A stretch of 64,000 nt of DNA from Ampelomyces quisqualis (lineage: Eukaryota > Ascomycota > Dothideomycetes > Pleosporales > Phaeosphaeriaceae): positions 2,356,001-2,420,000 of the forward strand of contig JAGTXZ010000010.1 of the NCBI GenBank assembly GCA_018398575.1. Direction: 5' to 3'. The notes beneath the pieces were generated by a model, which did not search any database, had not been told where the DNA came from, and saw nothing but the letters and a program-made list of their open reading frames with translations. The translations under genes were made by a program, and so were the position numbers. Shown here one piece after another: positions 1 through 11,424 of this stretch (position 1 is the first letter of the stretch; the number at the start of each line of letters is the position of its first letter).

Positions 1-1
1 C

Positions 2-1492
2 TTCAACCGGATGGGGAAGCTGAAGTTGTCGCAGTACCTCGCTGACTTGGAAGAAAAGTATGGTATGGTTTTGTATGTTGCGGACACGCCAGTAAAATCT
101 CCGTGGACACAGACTTGCATCAGTCAAGCTGATTGTATATTACTTGTTGGGCTTGCTGAGTCTTCGCCCAACATTGGCGAGTATGAACGCTTCCTCCTGA
201 CGACTAAGACGACTGCGCGCAAGGAGCTTGTACTGCTCCACTCAGAGCGATACTGTCCTTCTGGATTGACACGAAAGTGGCTACGCAATCGCCCATGGAT
301 CAATGGCAGCCATCACCATATTCAAATGTCTTTCCGTACCACCGTTGAGCCGGTCCACCATGCGGGGCGTCGCTTTGGGAGTGCCATCAAACAAAGAGTC
401 CAGGTCATCCAAGCTGAGATCCAAAAGTACACTTCTAAGCGGTTGCGGCAAACGCCATTGTACTCGGCAGACACTCCGTTCAAGGGCGACTTCCATCGGC
501 TTGCGCGGCGACTATGTGGAAAGTCGGTTGGTCTGGTGCTGGGAGGTGGAGGCGCTCGAGGCATTTCGCAAATCGGCATTATCCGGGCACTGGAGGAGGC
601 TGGAATTCCGATTGACATTGTGGGTGGAACCTCGATCGGCAGCTTTATTGGAGCGCTCTATGCATGGGATGCAGATGTGGTGCCAATGTACGGTCGAGCC
701 AAGAAGTTTGCTGGTCGAATGGGCAGCATGTGGAGGTTTGCCCTGGACCTCACATACCCTTCGTAAGTTGCTTTGTATGTCGCGTTGATGTGAGCTAACT
801 AAAGCAGGGCTTCATACACAACCGGCCATGAGTTCAACAGGGGCATCTTCAAGACATTTGGTAATTCCCAAATGGAAGATTTCTGGCTCGAGTTCTACTG
901 CAACACTACCAACATCAGTAAGAGCACGTCGGAGATCCACACAAGTGGTTATGTCTGGCGATACGTGAGAGCGTCCATGTCTTTGGCTGGTCTCTTGCCT
1001 CCGCTTTGCGACAACGGCAGCATGCTCCTCGACGGCGGCTACATTGACAATCTGACGGTAGCGCACATGAAGAGCCTGGGTGCCGATGTCATATTTGCCA
1101 TTGACGTGGGCAGTCTCGATGAAGACACGCCACAGGCATTTGGTGACTCGCTGTCTGGATTCTGGGCAACGTTCAATCGATGGAACCCCTTCTCGGCGTA
1201 CCCCAATCCGCCCACGCTGTCCGAGATCCAGTCGCGCCTCGCGTACGTGTCGAGCATCGACGCGCTAGAGCGTGCGAAGAACACGCCCGGGTGCAGGTAC
1301 ATGCGCCCGCCCATTGATCCGTACGGGACGCTCGACTTTGCCAAGTTCGAGGAAATCTACCAAGTCGGGTACCAGTACGGCAGGGAGTACTTGGCGCAGC
1401 TGCGGGAGCAGGGCGTGCTGCCCGTGGCCGAGGAGACGGAGAAGGAAAAGAATCTCCGACGGACAATGGCTCCGCGACGGGCTAGCATTTGA
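2..1492 (+). CDS. NTE1: Lysophospholipase NTE1, C-terminal patatin domain (5' partial)
   Basis: This is the C-terminal part of the ER-membrane lysophospholipase/phosphatidylcholine hydrolase of the neuropathy-target-esterase family; the start lies outside the window. Exons are 2-762 and 808-1492, split by a 45-bp GT-AG intron with a GCTAAC-type branch site. The patatin domain shows the glycine-rich oxyanion loop GLVLGGGGARG, the nucleophile elbow GTSIGS (Ser codon 632-634) and the DGG dyad motif (Asp codon 1031-1033). The N-terminal cyclic-nucleotide-binding domains known in the family would lie upstream. Splicing restores the reading frame through YPSASYTTGHEFNRG, which fits the family. Nothing looks broken. 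Confidence 0.95.
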
Positions 1493-1866
1493 GCGAAGGC
1501 CGTTGGAGAGTGGACAGAGATCGCTAGCGGCGTGCTGCCATTGGCTCGCTTGAGGTGTGCAGGGGTGTTACCCGTTCTCTGACGTTGAAGACTTTCACGC
1601 TACCGTTGCCGAGCTAATCACAAGTTTACGTTCAACCCTGACCGGATCCACATTTGATGTTTCAGCCCGTATGATTGGATCAAATGCCGAAATCTAGCCG
1701 TCTCTGGCTCTAGTCTACTACGGTAGTAGCTAGCACTAGTGGCCGGTTATCTTGACCGTGAGCTTCAATCGCCCACTGCGCCTCCTCTTGCATTGCAGTC
1801 TTCGTTTCCTTTGCGTGGTGGAGTGAAAGCTCGCAGTCAATCAATCGAGCCTCCTCGACCGCCAGA
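1493..1866. other. Intergenic region, NTE1 to glycine decarboxylase
   Basis: This 374-bp gap holds the NTE1 3' end and the promoter/5' leader of the next gene. I see no further gene and no clear TATA box. Confidence 0.6.
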
Positions 1867-4800
1867 ATGCGCACGGCTTGCCTCCAAGCAGCCTCTGCCG
1901 CGGGCAGGCTGGCCCGCACCAATTGCGCGGCCCAGCTCTCGCGCCCACAGCGAGCAAGCAGCGCACCGCGCGCACTTGCCCACGCCAGCCAGAAGTCCCT
2001 CCAGAGGCGAACGTTCCACCAACATGCGCCAACTGCGCAACAGGCAGCGGCAGCTGGCCAAGCAGCAGCAGACGTTCTCGACACTCCACCTCAACAATCC
2101 GACAAGGTAGCCACAGTTAGCCCCCTCGATACGTTCCCGCGTCGGCATATCGGACCCTCTGCTGCTTCCACCGAAGCAATGCTGAGAGCTCTCGATCCAC
2201 CGGCCCAGAACTTGGACGAGTTTGTCAGACAAGTTATCCCTGCCGACATCCTCAACTCACGCGAGCTTCAAATTGGGCGACTGAGTGAACGCCATAGCGC
2301 AGAATGGCAGAAGTATGGGACGTCCGAGTCCGTGTTTCTTACTGCGGCGAAGGCGATCATGAGCCAAAATAAGCCAGGCAGCACCTTGATCGGACAAGGA
2401 TATTATGGCACAAAAGTCCCAGAAGTCATCAAGAGAAACGTTCTCGAGAACCCAGCTTGGTACACTAGCTACACCCCCTACCAGCCTGAAATCAGCCAGG
2501 GACGCCTAGAGAGCTTGCTCAACTTCCAGACCATGGTTACTGATCTCACAGGTCTCAGCATTGCAAATGCGTCGCTACTCGACGAGGCGACCGCCGCGGC
2601 TGAGGCAATGACCCTGAGCATGGGAATGATGCCCACAAGCAGGCAGAAGCGCCTGAACAAGACGTTCCTTGTGTCGGAAAGATGTCACCCACAAACTATT
2701 GCCGTCCTGCATTCCAGAGCGGAGGGCTTTGGCATACACATTGAGGTTGCAGACGTGCTAAAGGACGACAGCAAGAGGGTGGAGGAGCTCGGTCAGGATC
2801 TCGTCGGTGTTCTGGCTCAGTACCCCGACACGGATGGCGGGGTCCATGACTATAGGAACCTAGCAGACAAGGTGCACCAGAATGGCGCCTTGTTCAGCGT
2901 AGCAACAGATTTGTTGGCCCTGACGCTTCTCACGCCACCTGGAGAATTTGGCGCAGATATTGCCTTTGGAAATGCGCAGCGCTTCGGTGTACCGCTAGGA
3001 TTTGGCGGTCCCCATGCCGCTTTCTTTGCATGCGATGACAAGTACAAGCGCAAGATTCCTGGCCGCTTGATTGGCCTCTCCAAAGACAGGTTGGGCAACC
3101 CGGCGGCACGACTAGCATTACAAACACGAGAGCAACACATTCGTCGTGAGAAGGCTACCAGCAATGTCTGTACAGCGCAAGCGCTTTTGGCGAATATGAG
3201 CGCCATGTACGCTGTCTATCATGGGCCGAAAGGACTCACCCAAATCGCCAAACAAGTCGTAGCTAAGGCTCGTTTCTTGCAGAGCGTGATCATCGAAACC
3301 GGTTTTAGAACCGGTCAGCGTGGCAAGCTCGACAATGCTACCGTGCTTTTCGACACCTTCATCGTAGAGACCGGTGACAAAACGGACCTCATCATAGAGG
3401 AACTGTCCAAAAGAACCGTCCATGTACGCAGAGTGGACGATCGCCACATTGGCATTTCGGTCGATGAAACCACAAACGGTGTTGTGATCAAACTCACTGT
3501 TTCGGCCTTCAGATCATGTGGCAAAAGAAACAAATCTTGGGCGTTCTCCAAGTTGGTCGAAACTGACATTCCGGACCCTTTCAAGAGAACAAGCAACTTC
3601 TTAACTCATCCGGTCTTCAATTCTCACCACTCTGAAACGGAGCTCCTGCGATATATCAACCACCTCTCGTCCAAAGATCTGTCACTCATTCACTCAATGA
3701 TCCCTCTCGGATCATGCACCATGAAACTCAATTCAACCGTACAAATGGCGCCGGTATCGTTCGACACTGTATCGAATCTCCATCCCTTCCTGCCTCTTCA
3801 CCGAGCTCAGGGTTATGTCGAAATGATTAAGCAGCTGGAAGATGACTTGGCCAACATCACAGGTTTCCACTCTGTTTCGTTGCAGCCTAACTCGGGCGCC
3901 CAAGGAGAATTTGCTGGTCTACGTGTCATTCGCAAATATCAAGAACAACAGCCCGGCAAGAAGCGAGATATCTGCCTGATCCCGGTTTCAGCACACGGTA
4001 CCAACCCAGCCAGTGCTGCGATGGCTGGTATGCGAGTTGTTACTGTCAAGTGCGACACAGCTACTGGAAACCTGGATATTGCCGACCTCAAGGATAAGTG
4101 TGAGAAGCACAGTGAAGAGCTTGCGGCTATCATGATCACATACCCAAGCACTTTTGGTGTCTTTGAGCCCAAGGTCAAGGAAGCTTGCGATCTCATTCAC
4201 CAGCACGGCGGCCAAGTGTACATGGACGGTGCCAACATGAATGCGCAAATTGGACTGTGCTCACCTGGTGAAATTGGCGCAGATGTGTGCCATCTCAACC
4301 TTCACAAGACATTTTGTATTCCCCACGGCGGTGGTGGACCTGGTGTTGGCCCCATCGGTGTGAAGGAACATCTCACTCCATTCCTGCCGGGTCATTTGCG
4401 AGGTGAGACCGGTGGCGCACAGGCTATTCATCCAGTATCCGGTGCACCCTGGGGCTCTGCCAGCATTCTGCCTATTTCCTGGGGTTACATCAAGATGATG
4501 GGCTCCGCTGGTCTAACACATGCGACCAAGATTACTTTACTGAACGCCAACTACATTCTTTCGCGATTGAAGCCATATTTTCCTATCCTATATACCAACG
4601 ACCAGGGCCGATGCGCTCACGAATTTATCCTTGACGTCCGCGGCTTCAAGGAGACTGCCGGTATCGAAGCGATCGATATTGCGAAGCGTCTGCAGGATTA
4701 CGGATTCCACGCACCAACCATGTCTTGGCCTGTCGCTAACACACTCATGATCGAGCCCACTGAGTCCGAATCTAAGACCGAACTTGATCGCTTCTGCGAT

Positions 4801-5152
4801 GCCCTGATCAGTATCAGGAAAGAAATTCAGGAAGTTGAAGACGGAAAGCAACCAAGAGATAACAACGTGCTCAAGATGTCTCCACACAGTCAAATGGATC
4901 TGATCACCAGCGAATGGGACAGGCCATATACACGGGAAACTGCCGCCTATCCATTGAGCTATCTCAAGGAGAAGAAGTTCTGGCCTTCCGTGACGCGCTT
5001 GGATGATGGCAAGTCCAACACCTCAATTCATAGGAAATATTCGATATCGTGCTAACAAGAATTCAGCGTACGGCGACACCAACCTCTTCTGCACGTGCGC
5101 GCCTGTAGAAGATACAGACATTACGGGTATGGAGGCACCGAGCCCGACTTAG
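1867..5152 (+). CDS. GCV2: Glycine dehydrogenase (decarboxylating), P protein of the glycine cleavage system
   Basis: This PLP enzyme decarboxylates glycine in mitochondria and passes the aminomethyl group to the H protein. Exons are 1867-5008 and 5067-5152, giving about 1,075 aa, the usual length for the family. The first about 60 residues are rich in Arg, Ala and Ser with no acidic patch, as expected of a mitochondrial presequence. Both halves of the fold are present. The cofactor lysine lies in NLHKTFCIPHGGGGPG (Lys814), and the C-terminal half carries the SMIPLGSCTMKLN motif. The last intron must use a GC donor (GCAAGT, 5009-5066, branch GCTAAC at 5051); only that junction gives the conserved C-terminus YGDTNLFCTCAPVEDT. 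Without it the frame ends in an unrelated tail at 5055. Confidence 0.95.
5009..5066 (+). other. GC-AG intron in the glycine decarboxylase gene
   Basis: The donor reads G|GCAAGT and the acceptor TTCAG, with a GCTAAC branch site 16 bp before the acceptor. No GT donor nearby keeps the frame into the conserved last exon. GC-AG introns are a known minority class spliced by the major spliceosome. Confidence 0.85.
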
Positions 5153-5830
5153 GAGATTTGTAGAGGATTTGTAAGACCTTTTAGGATCTATACGATTTCT
5201 TTTACATGCATTCAACACCGGCGATGGAGTTCTGGCGCTGGCTTCTGATGGGCGGCTTTCAACACTACTGCCATTTTTTAAGGTAGATTGGAATCTTGGG
5301 TTAGATATGCAGCATACTAGGCGCAGTTCGAGCACTTTACACATGCAATGCACCAGACATCTGCTGGTAAAGCATCAAATTGTTGTTCTGCTTATAATTG
5401 TGGCTGACCCAGCCGTTGCACTTGTGATGACTGTTTGCCTACTTGATATTTCGTTTCTGATACCCGATGACGTCACGAGACCTCCACCCTCATTCCTCAT
5501 TCCTCGGCGCAGGCGCAACAAAACTTCCCTGACACGCGAGCAATGAGACTGCCACCGGCAGGGCTATCACGCTGATTGGTCATCCAAGCACAGTCGACAA
5601 CAAAGTCTCGCCACCTGCGAGGCTCTGCGGCTGACGACCCGAACCCCAGGCTTCAGCTGATAAGCGACCAGACCTGCGCATCTAGCGGCGTGATGCGCAG
5701 CACCAGTGGCGTACCAAACAAGGCATGAAAACACGTGAATGATCAGCAAGCCATATACTGTCCTTGACCGACCCCCATCGGTCCTGCACACGTGCGTGGT
5801 CCCTAGCATCCATACACACCACACACTCCG
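5153..5830. other. Intergenic region before acid trehalase
   Basis: This 678-bp gap contains the 3' end of the glycine decarboxylase gene and the promoter of the trehalase gene. Short ORFs here are not supported. I see no repeats. Confidence 0.6.
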
Positions 5831-8800
5831 ATGCTCGCGTCGACCTTACGCCACGCCTTGCTGGCCCTCACCGCCACCCTAGCACACCCATCGCCAAGCA
5901 CCGAACTCGGCCAATTCTCAAACGTCACATGGGACGACAACAACTGGACTCTCTCCACACACGAGCTCGACCAACGCCATTACCAATCCCGCTTGTCCCT
6001 TGCCAACGGCTACTTTGGCATCAGTCTCGCGTCGCTGGGCCCGTTTTTCGAAATCGACAGCCAGGATGAGCGCGGGAGCGGCGTGAGCGGGTGGCCGTTG
6101 TTCACGCGGCGACAGGCGTTTTCCACGGTTGCGGGGCTGTATAATAGCCAGGCGAGGAAGGGGGGCCAAGGCACGAATTATCCGTGGCTGGAGCAGTATG
6201 GTTGGGATAGTGTGGTTGTCGGGATTCCGCATTGGAGTTCCTTGCTGGTCGAGGTTGGTGGGGAGATTCTTGATGCCTATGTTGATCCGAGACATGTTGC
6301 GGGGTTTGAGAGTAGTTTGGATGTCAGTGCGGGGATTGCGAGGTGGGTGTTTACTTGGACCCCGGGGGGTGAGGGCGTCCAGATTGATGTCGATTATCAG
6401 CTTTTTATACATAAGTTGCTGGTTAATCAAGCTGCGGTTAGACTGAGGCTCACGGCGCCGAGGGATGTCAATGTCACGGTGTACGATGTCTTGGATGGAG
6501 AGGGCGCGGTGAGGAGCGAGTTTGTGGATAAGATGTTTGAAGAACAGACGCCGACGATTTGGTCGGCGGTTCGGCCGGGTGGTGTCAGGAATGTCGAGGC
6601 ATATGTGTATTCGACGCTCGCGGCGGATGAATGGGCGGATATGCAGACGAGGAAGAGTGTTGAAGAGGGTAGATTTGGAGGAAATGAGTCGACAATTGCG
6701 CAGAAGATTACTCTGCACTTGAAAGCGTCGAGGCCGCACGAAGTCAAGAAATTTGTCGGCGTGGCGTCGAGCGATGCTTTTGATGATCCACAGGAGGCTG
6801 CGAGGGACGCTTCGGTTTCGGCTGTTGAAGTTGGGTATTATGCACTTTTGGAATCGCATATCAAAGAGTGGGCATCGATTTTAACGCCGGACTCCGTGGA
6901 TAGCTATCGTTTGCCAAATGAGAGCCTTCCACAAGATCCGAGTATCCAGCAGCTTCATATTTTGGCGCATACGAATCCGTTCTATTTGCTCTCGCATATG
7001 GTGGGCCCCAATGCCATTGCTGCAGCTGGAAATAATACGAGGTTGGATATAGAGAGCATACCAGTCTGTGGCTTTGGATCCGATTGCTATGGCGGCCAAA
7101 TCTTCTGGGATGCTGATGTCTGGATGGCGCCGGGTGTGCAGGTTTCGCACCCGCAACATGCGCAGAGAGTCATCAAGTACCGGGTCGAGCACTTTAAGCA
7201 GGCACAGAAAAATGTCGAGACGGCGTATACGTCGAGCAAAAACCAGACTGACAGGTTCACACCGGGCGGCGCGGTATTCCCATGGACGAGCGGTCGATGG
7301 GGGAACTGCACTGGGACCGGAGCTTGTTTCGACTACGAGTATCATCTCAATGGTGATATAAGTCTAGCCTTCAACAATCACCTGATCATCACTGGAGATG
7401 GCGCGTATTTCAACGACACGTTACTTCCTATCTCGAATGCTGTGGCGCACTTCTTCGGACAAGTACTCAGCTTCAATGAGTCTTCGGGCGCGTATGAACT
7501 GTGGAATGCGACAGATCCCGACGAGTACGCGAATCAAGTCAATAATGCTGGATACACGACTGCGCTGATCCAACGACATCTCATCGAGACGAACGAGTTC
7601 AATGCATGGTTTGGACAAGCACAAAATGCCAGCTGGTCAGACAAAGCAGCGAAGATGAAGTTGCCGGTCAATGAAGAAGCTAATATCATTGTCGAATACA
7701 CGGGCATGAATGGATCGGTGGAAGTCAAGCAAGCTGATGTCGTGCTTGTTGACGACCTGCTGCATTATCCAAACCCGTATAGTCTGAGCAACTTGGACTA
7801 CTATGCTGCTAAGCAATCGCTCGATGGACCGGCTATGACTTATTCGAGCTTCGCAGTCGTTGCAAACGAGATGTCTCCATCTGGATGTTCGGCGTTGACG
7901 TACAATCTCTACTCGTCATCACCGTACGCAAGGGCACCATGGTATCAGTACTCTGAGCAACTTCTCGATGATCCAAGCGAAAACGGCGGCACACATCCTG
8001 CGTTCCCATTCCTGACGGGCATGGGAGGAACGAATCGCGTCGCTATCTTCGGATACCTGGGTCTTGGATTGTACTACGAAAGCCTTGACATCGATCCATC
8101 GCTCCCACCTCAGATCGAATACTTGAATTACCGCACATTCTACTGGATGGGCCACGGGATCAACGCTACATCAAACACTACACACACGACTTTAGCTCGT
8201 CTACCTCGAGATGCATATTCCCTGCCATCAGCCAACACTACATACTTCACCCACCCCATCCCCGTCACCATCGGCACACGAAGCAACCGTAACAGAGGCA
8301 CTTATAAATTACACTACGACTTCCCACTCACGATTCCAAACCGCCAAGTCGGCCAAACCCTCACCGTCGCCGGCAACATCCTACAATGTGGCTCTCTCCT
8401 CCCTCCTCCTCAAGACAATCTCCCAGGCCAATTCCCCCTCGCCGCAATCGACGGCGCTGCATCAACAAAATGGCAACCCGTCTCCTCACAACCTACATCC
8501 TGGCTGACCGTCGATCTCGGGCTCCACACCTCCCTGCCCATCACATCCATAATGATGGACTGGGCATCTCAACCCCCGTCCTCGTATTCCATCTTATTCA
8601 CCAACACATCCCTCCCACCGTTCCACTTTCCGCAGGATTGGGAAAACGTGAGGGTCGTTACTGGTGGTGACGTGGTGCTAAGTGCGCCGTGGGAGGAGGT
8701 GGGTAGGTATGAGATTAGAACGTATGTGGGCAATCAGACGAATGTTACGCTTGATGAGGTGGTGTGGAGTGGGAGGTATGTGCATTTGGGGATTAGGGGC

Positions 8801-8944
8801 AATCAGGTGTTTGAGGGAGCGGAGGTGGGTGCGACAGTGGCGGAGTGGAATGTCATTGCTGAGGGGGGTTTGCAGGTTGTTGGAGGAGAAGAAGGAGAAA
8901 GGGATAGATATGGGAATGGAGTGGAAGAACGGAGTGAATTATAA
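5831..8944 (+). CDS. Secreted acid trehalase, glycoside hydrolase family 65
   Basis: This intronless gene encodes 1,037 aa and is predicted to hydrolyse extracellular or vacuolar/cell-wall trehalose to glucose, like Aspergillus TreA and yeast Ath1. Residues 1 to about 20 form a signal peptide. The GH65 N-terminal domain follows, with FWDADVWMAPG near residue 425. The catalytic (alpha/alpha)6 region includes CFDYEYHLNGDI, where Glu503 sits in the conserved (D/E)-Y-H segment. Many Asn-X-Ser/Thr sequons suggest heavy N-glycosylation. A C-terminal stretch around residues 870-1000 (AAIDGAASTKWQP, SWLTVDLG) looks like an F5/8 type C/discoidin-like carbohydrate-binding fold. The length matches fungal acid trehalases (about 1,050 aa). 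The start was chosen as the first ATG giving a signal peptide. Confidence 0.93.
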   Translation: MLASTLRHALLALTATLAHPSPSTELGQFSNVTWDDNNWTLSTHELDQRHYQSRLSLANGYFGISLASLGPFFEIDSQDERGSGVSGWPLFTRRQAFSTVAGLYNSQARKGGQGTNYPWLEQYGWDSVVVGIPHWSSLLVEVGGEILDAYVDPRHVAGFESSLDVSAGIARWVFTWTPGGEGVQIDVDYQLFIHKLLVNQAAVRLRLTAPRDVNVTVYDVLDGEGAVRSEFVDKMFEEQTPTIWSAVRPGGVRNVEAYVYSTLAADEWADMQTRKSVEEGRFGGNESTIAQKITLHLKASRPHEVKKFVGVASSDAFDDPQEAARDASVSAVEVGYYALLESHIKEWASILTPDSVDSYRLPNESLPQDPSIQQLHILAHTNPFYLLSHMVGPNAIAAAGNNTRLDIESIPVCGFGSDCYGGQIFWDADVWMAPGVQVSHPQHAQRVIKYRVEHFKQAQKNVETAYTSSKNQTDRFTPGGAVFPWTSGRWGNCTGTGACFDYEYHLNGDISLAFNNHLIITGDGAYFNDTLLPISNAVAHFFGQVLSFNESSGAYELWNATDPDEYANQVNNAGYTTALIQRHLIETNEFNAWFGQAQNASWSDKAAKMKLPVNEEANIIVEYTGMNGSVEVKQADVVLVDDLLHYPNPYSLSNLDYYAAKQSLDGPAMTYSSFAVVANEMSPSGCSALTYNLYSSSPYARAPWYQYSEQLLDDPSENGGTHPAFPFLTGMGGTNRVAIFGYLGLGLYYESLDIDPSLPPQIEYLNYRTFYWMGHGINATSNTTHTTLARLPRDAYSLPSANTTYFTHPIPVTIGTRSNRNRGTYKLHYDFPLTIPNRQVGQTLTVAGNILQCGSLLPPPQDNLPGQFPLAAIDGAASTKWQPVSSQPTSWLTVDLGLHTSLPITSIMMDWASQPPSSYSILFTNTSLPPFHFPQDWENVRVVTGGDVVLSAPWEEVGRYEIRTYVGNQTNVTLDEVVWSGRYVHLGIRGNQVFEGAEVGATVAEWNVIAEGGLQVVGGEEGERDRYGNGVEERSEL

Positions 8945-9306
8945 TCTGGGGCAGATATATTTTGGAGCGAGATGAGACGATATGGTGAATGTGGGATGGG
9001 CATGTAGGATATTTACTGTACTAAGATCGACGCGGATTTCTTAACTAACTAGAAAGGGTAAAGTTCTGAAGTTGATTGTTAACTGGATGAATTCACGCGG
9101 TCTTATTCCGAGCATTACACATTGTAGGCGTTGGGTGAATCTTTGTGCCCAGGCAACGGCCCACGAGAATCAAGGGCTATCACTAGTATATAATATACTA
9201 TTTACTCACATATAGCATTAACGACTGCTTTTCGACAGCCTCAACTCTTCTAGCATTCTCTATCAACTGCCCTGTACCGATTCTTCGATCGTTCTTGTCA
9301 TCCGGC
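8945..9306. promoter_or_regulatory. Promoter region of the repeat protein gene
   Basis: This 362-bp gap includes a TATA-rich stretch at about 9186-9202 (TATATAATATAC), roughly 105-120 bp before the ATG at 9307. It is a plausible core promoter; no other element was recognised. Confidence 0.35.
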
Positions 9307-11424
9307 ATGGAGTCCGATACTCCCCCATCAAGCCCTCGACGGCACCACGTTTCGAGTACAGACTTACCACAAAGCACTCTACGTCGAAAAGCTGCAGAAA
9401 TCTTGGACAATTCCATGTTCTCGTCGTCCAATCCGTTCGAAGCGGATACGTTTGAATTTGCAGATCGTCGAGTCCCTACGGGTGGGCCGAGGATTGGTGG
9501 GAACAGTGCGGTGTCAGCGGACACAGGGTCTCTAGATCCAATCGTGGAATCGAAGGAAGAGAATGTCGGAGGGGGCGAAGAGAAGGGAAAGAAGTATGAA
9601 GAGGGTAGCGTTATGGGTCTACAGGCCTCGTGCAGTACCACAAGTCCATTCAGACACGCTATCTTGCCAAAGTCAACTGCTGCTTCGCCACATATAAGTA
9701 CACTCCGGCGAAGAACAAAGGAGATGTTCTCTGGCACTGGATTCTCGTCGAATCTGTTTGAGCCGGATGAGGATGAGTTTGAGCAGCCATCTCCAGACCG
9801 CGCAGTGCGTCCGAGCACATTGAGACGAAAGACCGACGAGCTGTTTTCTGGCAGTGGATTTTCGTCGAACCCATTCGATGCAGATGAGGATGAACTTGAG
9901 CAGTCAACTCCGATCCGCATTGCACGCGACGTCTTGAGCTATTCGCTCCATGTGACGCCAGCAAAGAGTGCTGAGCCCACCATCAGTATCTCGCGGGTAT
10001 CTGTCGAAGCCGGGATCGCAGAACCAACGGATGAGAAACACATTGCAGTAAGTCTGTTGGCGAAGCAGTATGTCGAAGCTCGAAAAGATGGTAAGACTAC
10101 AACACCTCGCCTGAGCACACCGAAGCGCGAATCTTCTGAGCTTTTGGCGCAGCAGGGCCAGTTGCCAATAGATGTGGTGGATGCAGATGACGATGAGTTT
10201 GTTCAGAAGCTTGAGAATATGCGACTGAACCCGACCCGGCGGATCCGGGGTAACATACTCAAGTCATTGCGCGATTCGACATCATCATCGAAGGACACTT
10301 CTCCGTTGCGACATACCGCGGAAGATAACGAGAAAATCACCGCGTCACAGCAGGAATTTTCATTCGGAAGAGTACGCCAGGCCCCATTTGCGTCGACGGG
10401 GAACTTGCCGTCACGATCGAAGCGTGCCCTGCCCCTGAGATCCATCTTCGACTCGCCGAAAGACAACCCAGTATTGAGCATCTGGGATGCTGAAGATGAA
10501 GAATTCGACAGGTGGCCAGACAAGCAAGACCTCGTGAACGCCATCAAGTCCTTCACCGCCCAACGCGGTACATTCAACAGCGCATTGCGCTCCAAGCGCG
10601 GTATCATCTCATCCAAGCCACGACCACGTCTTCACACCTCATCGACCGATGACGAAGAACCTCTCAACACCATATCACCCATCCGAGGCGCCAGTCTCAC
10701 CGAGCAAGAGCACTCCGACTTGATGCACGAACTTCTCGACAAGAACTGTGGTAACCCGCACGGCCTCGACGCCCACGACGAAGTACTCCAGCAATTCTAC
10801 CAGCGCAGCCGCACTACGCTACCCCACTCCTATCCAGCAGGCTACATGCATCTCCTCGACCAGAAAGCATACCTCGCGGACCAAGACACCATCGTGCAAA
10901 TGGCGCTCCCACGCCTCGCAGACGCCGTAGCCACAGTCCTACATCTCACGTCACCCGCGTGCCTAGCCTCCTTCCTCAACCCAGAAGTGCGTGTCTTCGA
11001 ATGGCGGCGCGACGGAAACTGCCTTATGATCCGCCGCGAAGGCACCCACGTTGTCGTAGGCACGTACCACAATTTCGGCACATGCTATATCTGGACGTAT
11101 TTCGTGAAATCTACCATCTCCAGCGCTGGGGTGTGGACAGAAGTATATGCTGGCGCTTCGCAGATTAGTACGCCGATTTCTGCGCGGGGCGTGGAGTTTG
11201 AGAGGATGGTGGAAGGAGAGGGAATGCAGGGTGTGGATCCGACGGACGAGAAGTATGCGTTGCATATGGGAAGACTGCTAGGGCGGTTTTTGTTGGAGTG
11301 GTCGGTGTGGGATTTTCGGGCTTGGAGGAGGTGGGTTGTTGAGTGGGAGGTGGATGGGGTGGTGGTTAATGCTAGGGAGTGGGCGTATGAGGAGATGAGG
11401 ATGGCGAGGGATGATGAAAATTAA
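9307..11424 (+). CDS. Disordered protein with repeated LRRK...NPF...DEDEF motifs and a C-terminal unknown domain
   Basis: I do not recognise the family. The 705-aa protein has a long, Ser/Pro- and acid-rich disordered N-terminal half containing at least four degenerate repeats that open with STLRRK/STPKR (residues 23, 131, 170, 270). The first three have FSSNPF or a variant in the middle, and all tend to end in an acidic DEDEF/DDDEF patch. Residues 42-47 (NPFEAD) and 188-193 (NPFDAD) fit the yeast NPFX(1,2)D endocytic signal read by Sla1, and also the NPF motif bound by EH domains. Residues from about 539 (DAVATVLH) form a compact Trp-rich globular region with WRRDGN and R-x-x-GTHVVV. That region resembles the product of the next gene. 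The ATG at 9307 is the first Met; the frame is open slightly upstream only through a non-ATG codon. Confidence 0.75.
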   Translation: MESDTPPSSPRRHHVSSTDLPQSTLRRKAAEILDNSMFSSSNPFEADTFEFADRRVPTGGPRIGGNSAVSADTGSLDPIVESKEENVGGGEEKGKKYEEGSVMGLQASCSTTSPFRHAILPKSTAASPHISTLRRRTKEMFSGTGFSSNLFEPDEDEFEQPSPDRAVRPSTLRRKTDELFSGSGFSSNPFDADEDELEQSTPIRIARDVLSYSLHVTPAKSAEPTISISRVSVEAGIAEPTDEKHIAVSLLAKQYVEARKDGKTTTPRLSTPKRESSELLAQQGQLPIDVVDADDDEFVQKLENMRLNPTRRIRGNILKSLRDSTSSSKDTSPLRHTAEDNEKITASQQEFSFGRVRQAPFASTGNLPSRSKRALPLRSIFDSPKDNPVLSIWDAEDEEFDRWPDKQDLVNAIKSFTAQRGTFNSALRSKRGIISSKPRPRLHTSSTDDEEPLNTISPIRGASLTEQEHSDLMHELLDKNCGNPHGLDAHDEVLQQFYQRSRTTLPHSYPAGYMHLLDQKAYLADQDTIVQMALPRLADAVATVLHLTSPACLASFLNPEVRVFEWRRDGNCLMIRREGTHVVVGTYHNFGTCYIWTYFVKSTISSAGVWTEVYAGASQISTPISARGVEFERMVEGEGMQGVDPTDEKYALHMGRLLGRFLLEWSVWDFRAWRRWVVEWEVDGVVVNAREWAYEEMRMARDDEN

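Noticed and set aside
5918..6859. Long minus-strand ORF (313 codons)
   Set aside because: It is the shadow of the acid trehalase gene, with Arg/Asn-rich composition typical of an antisense frame.
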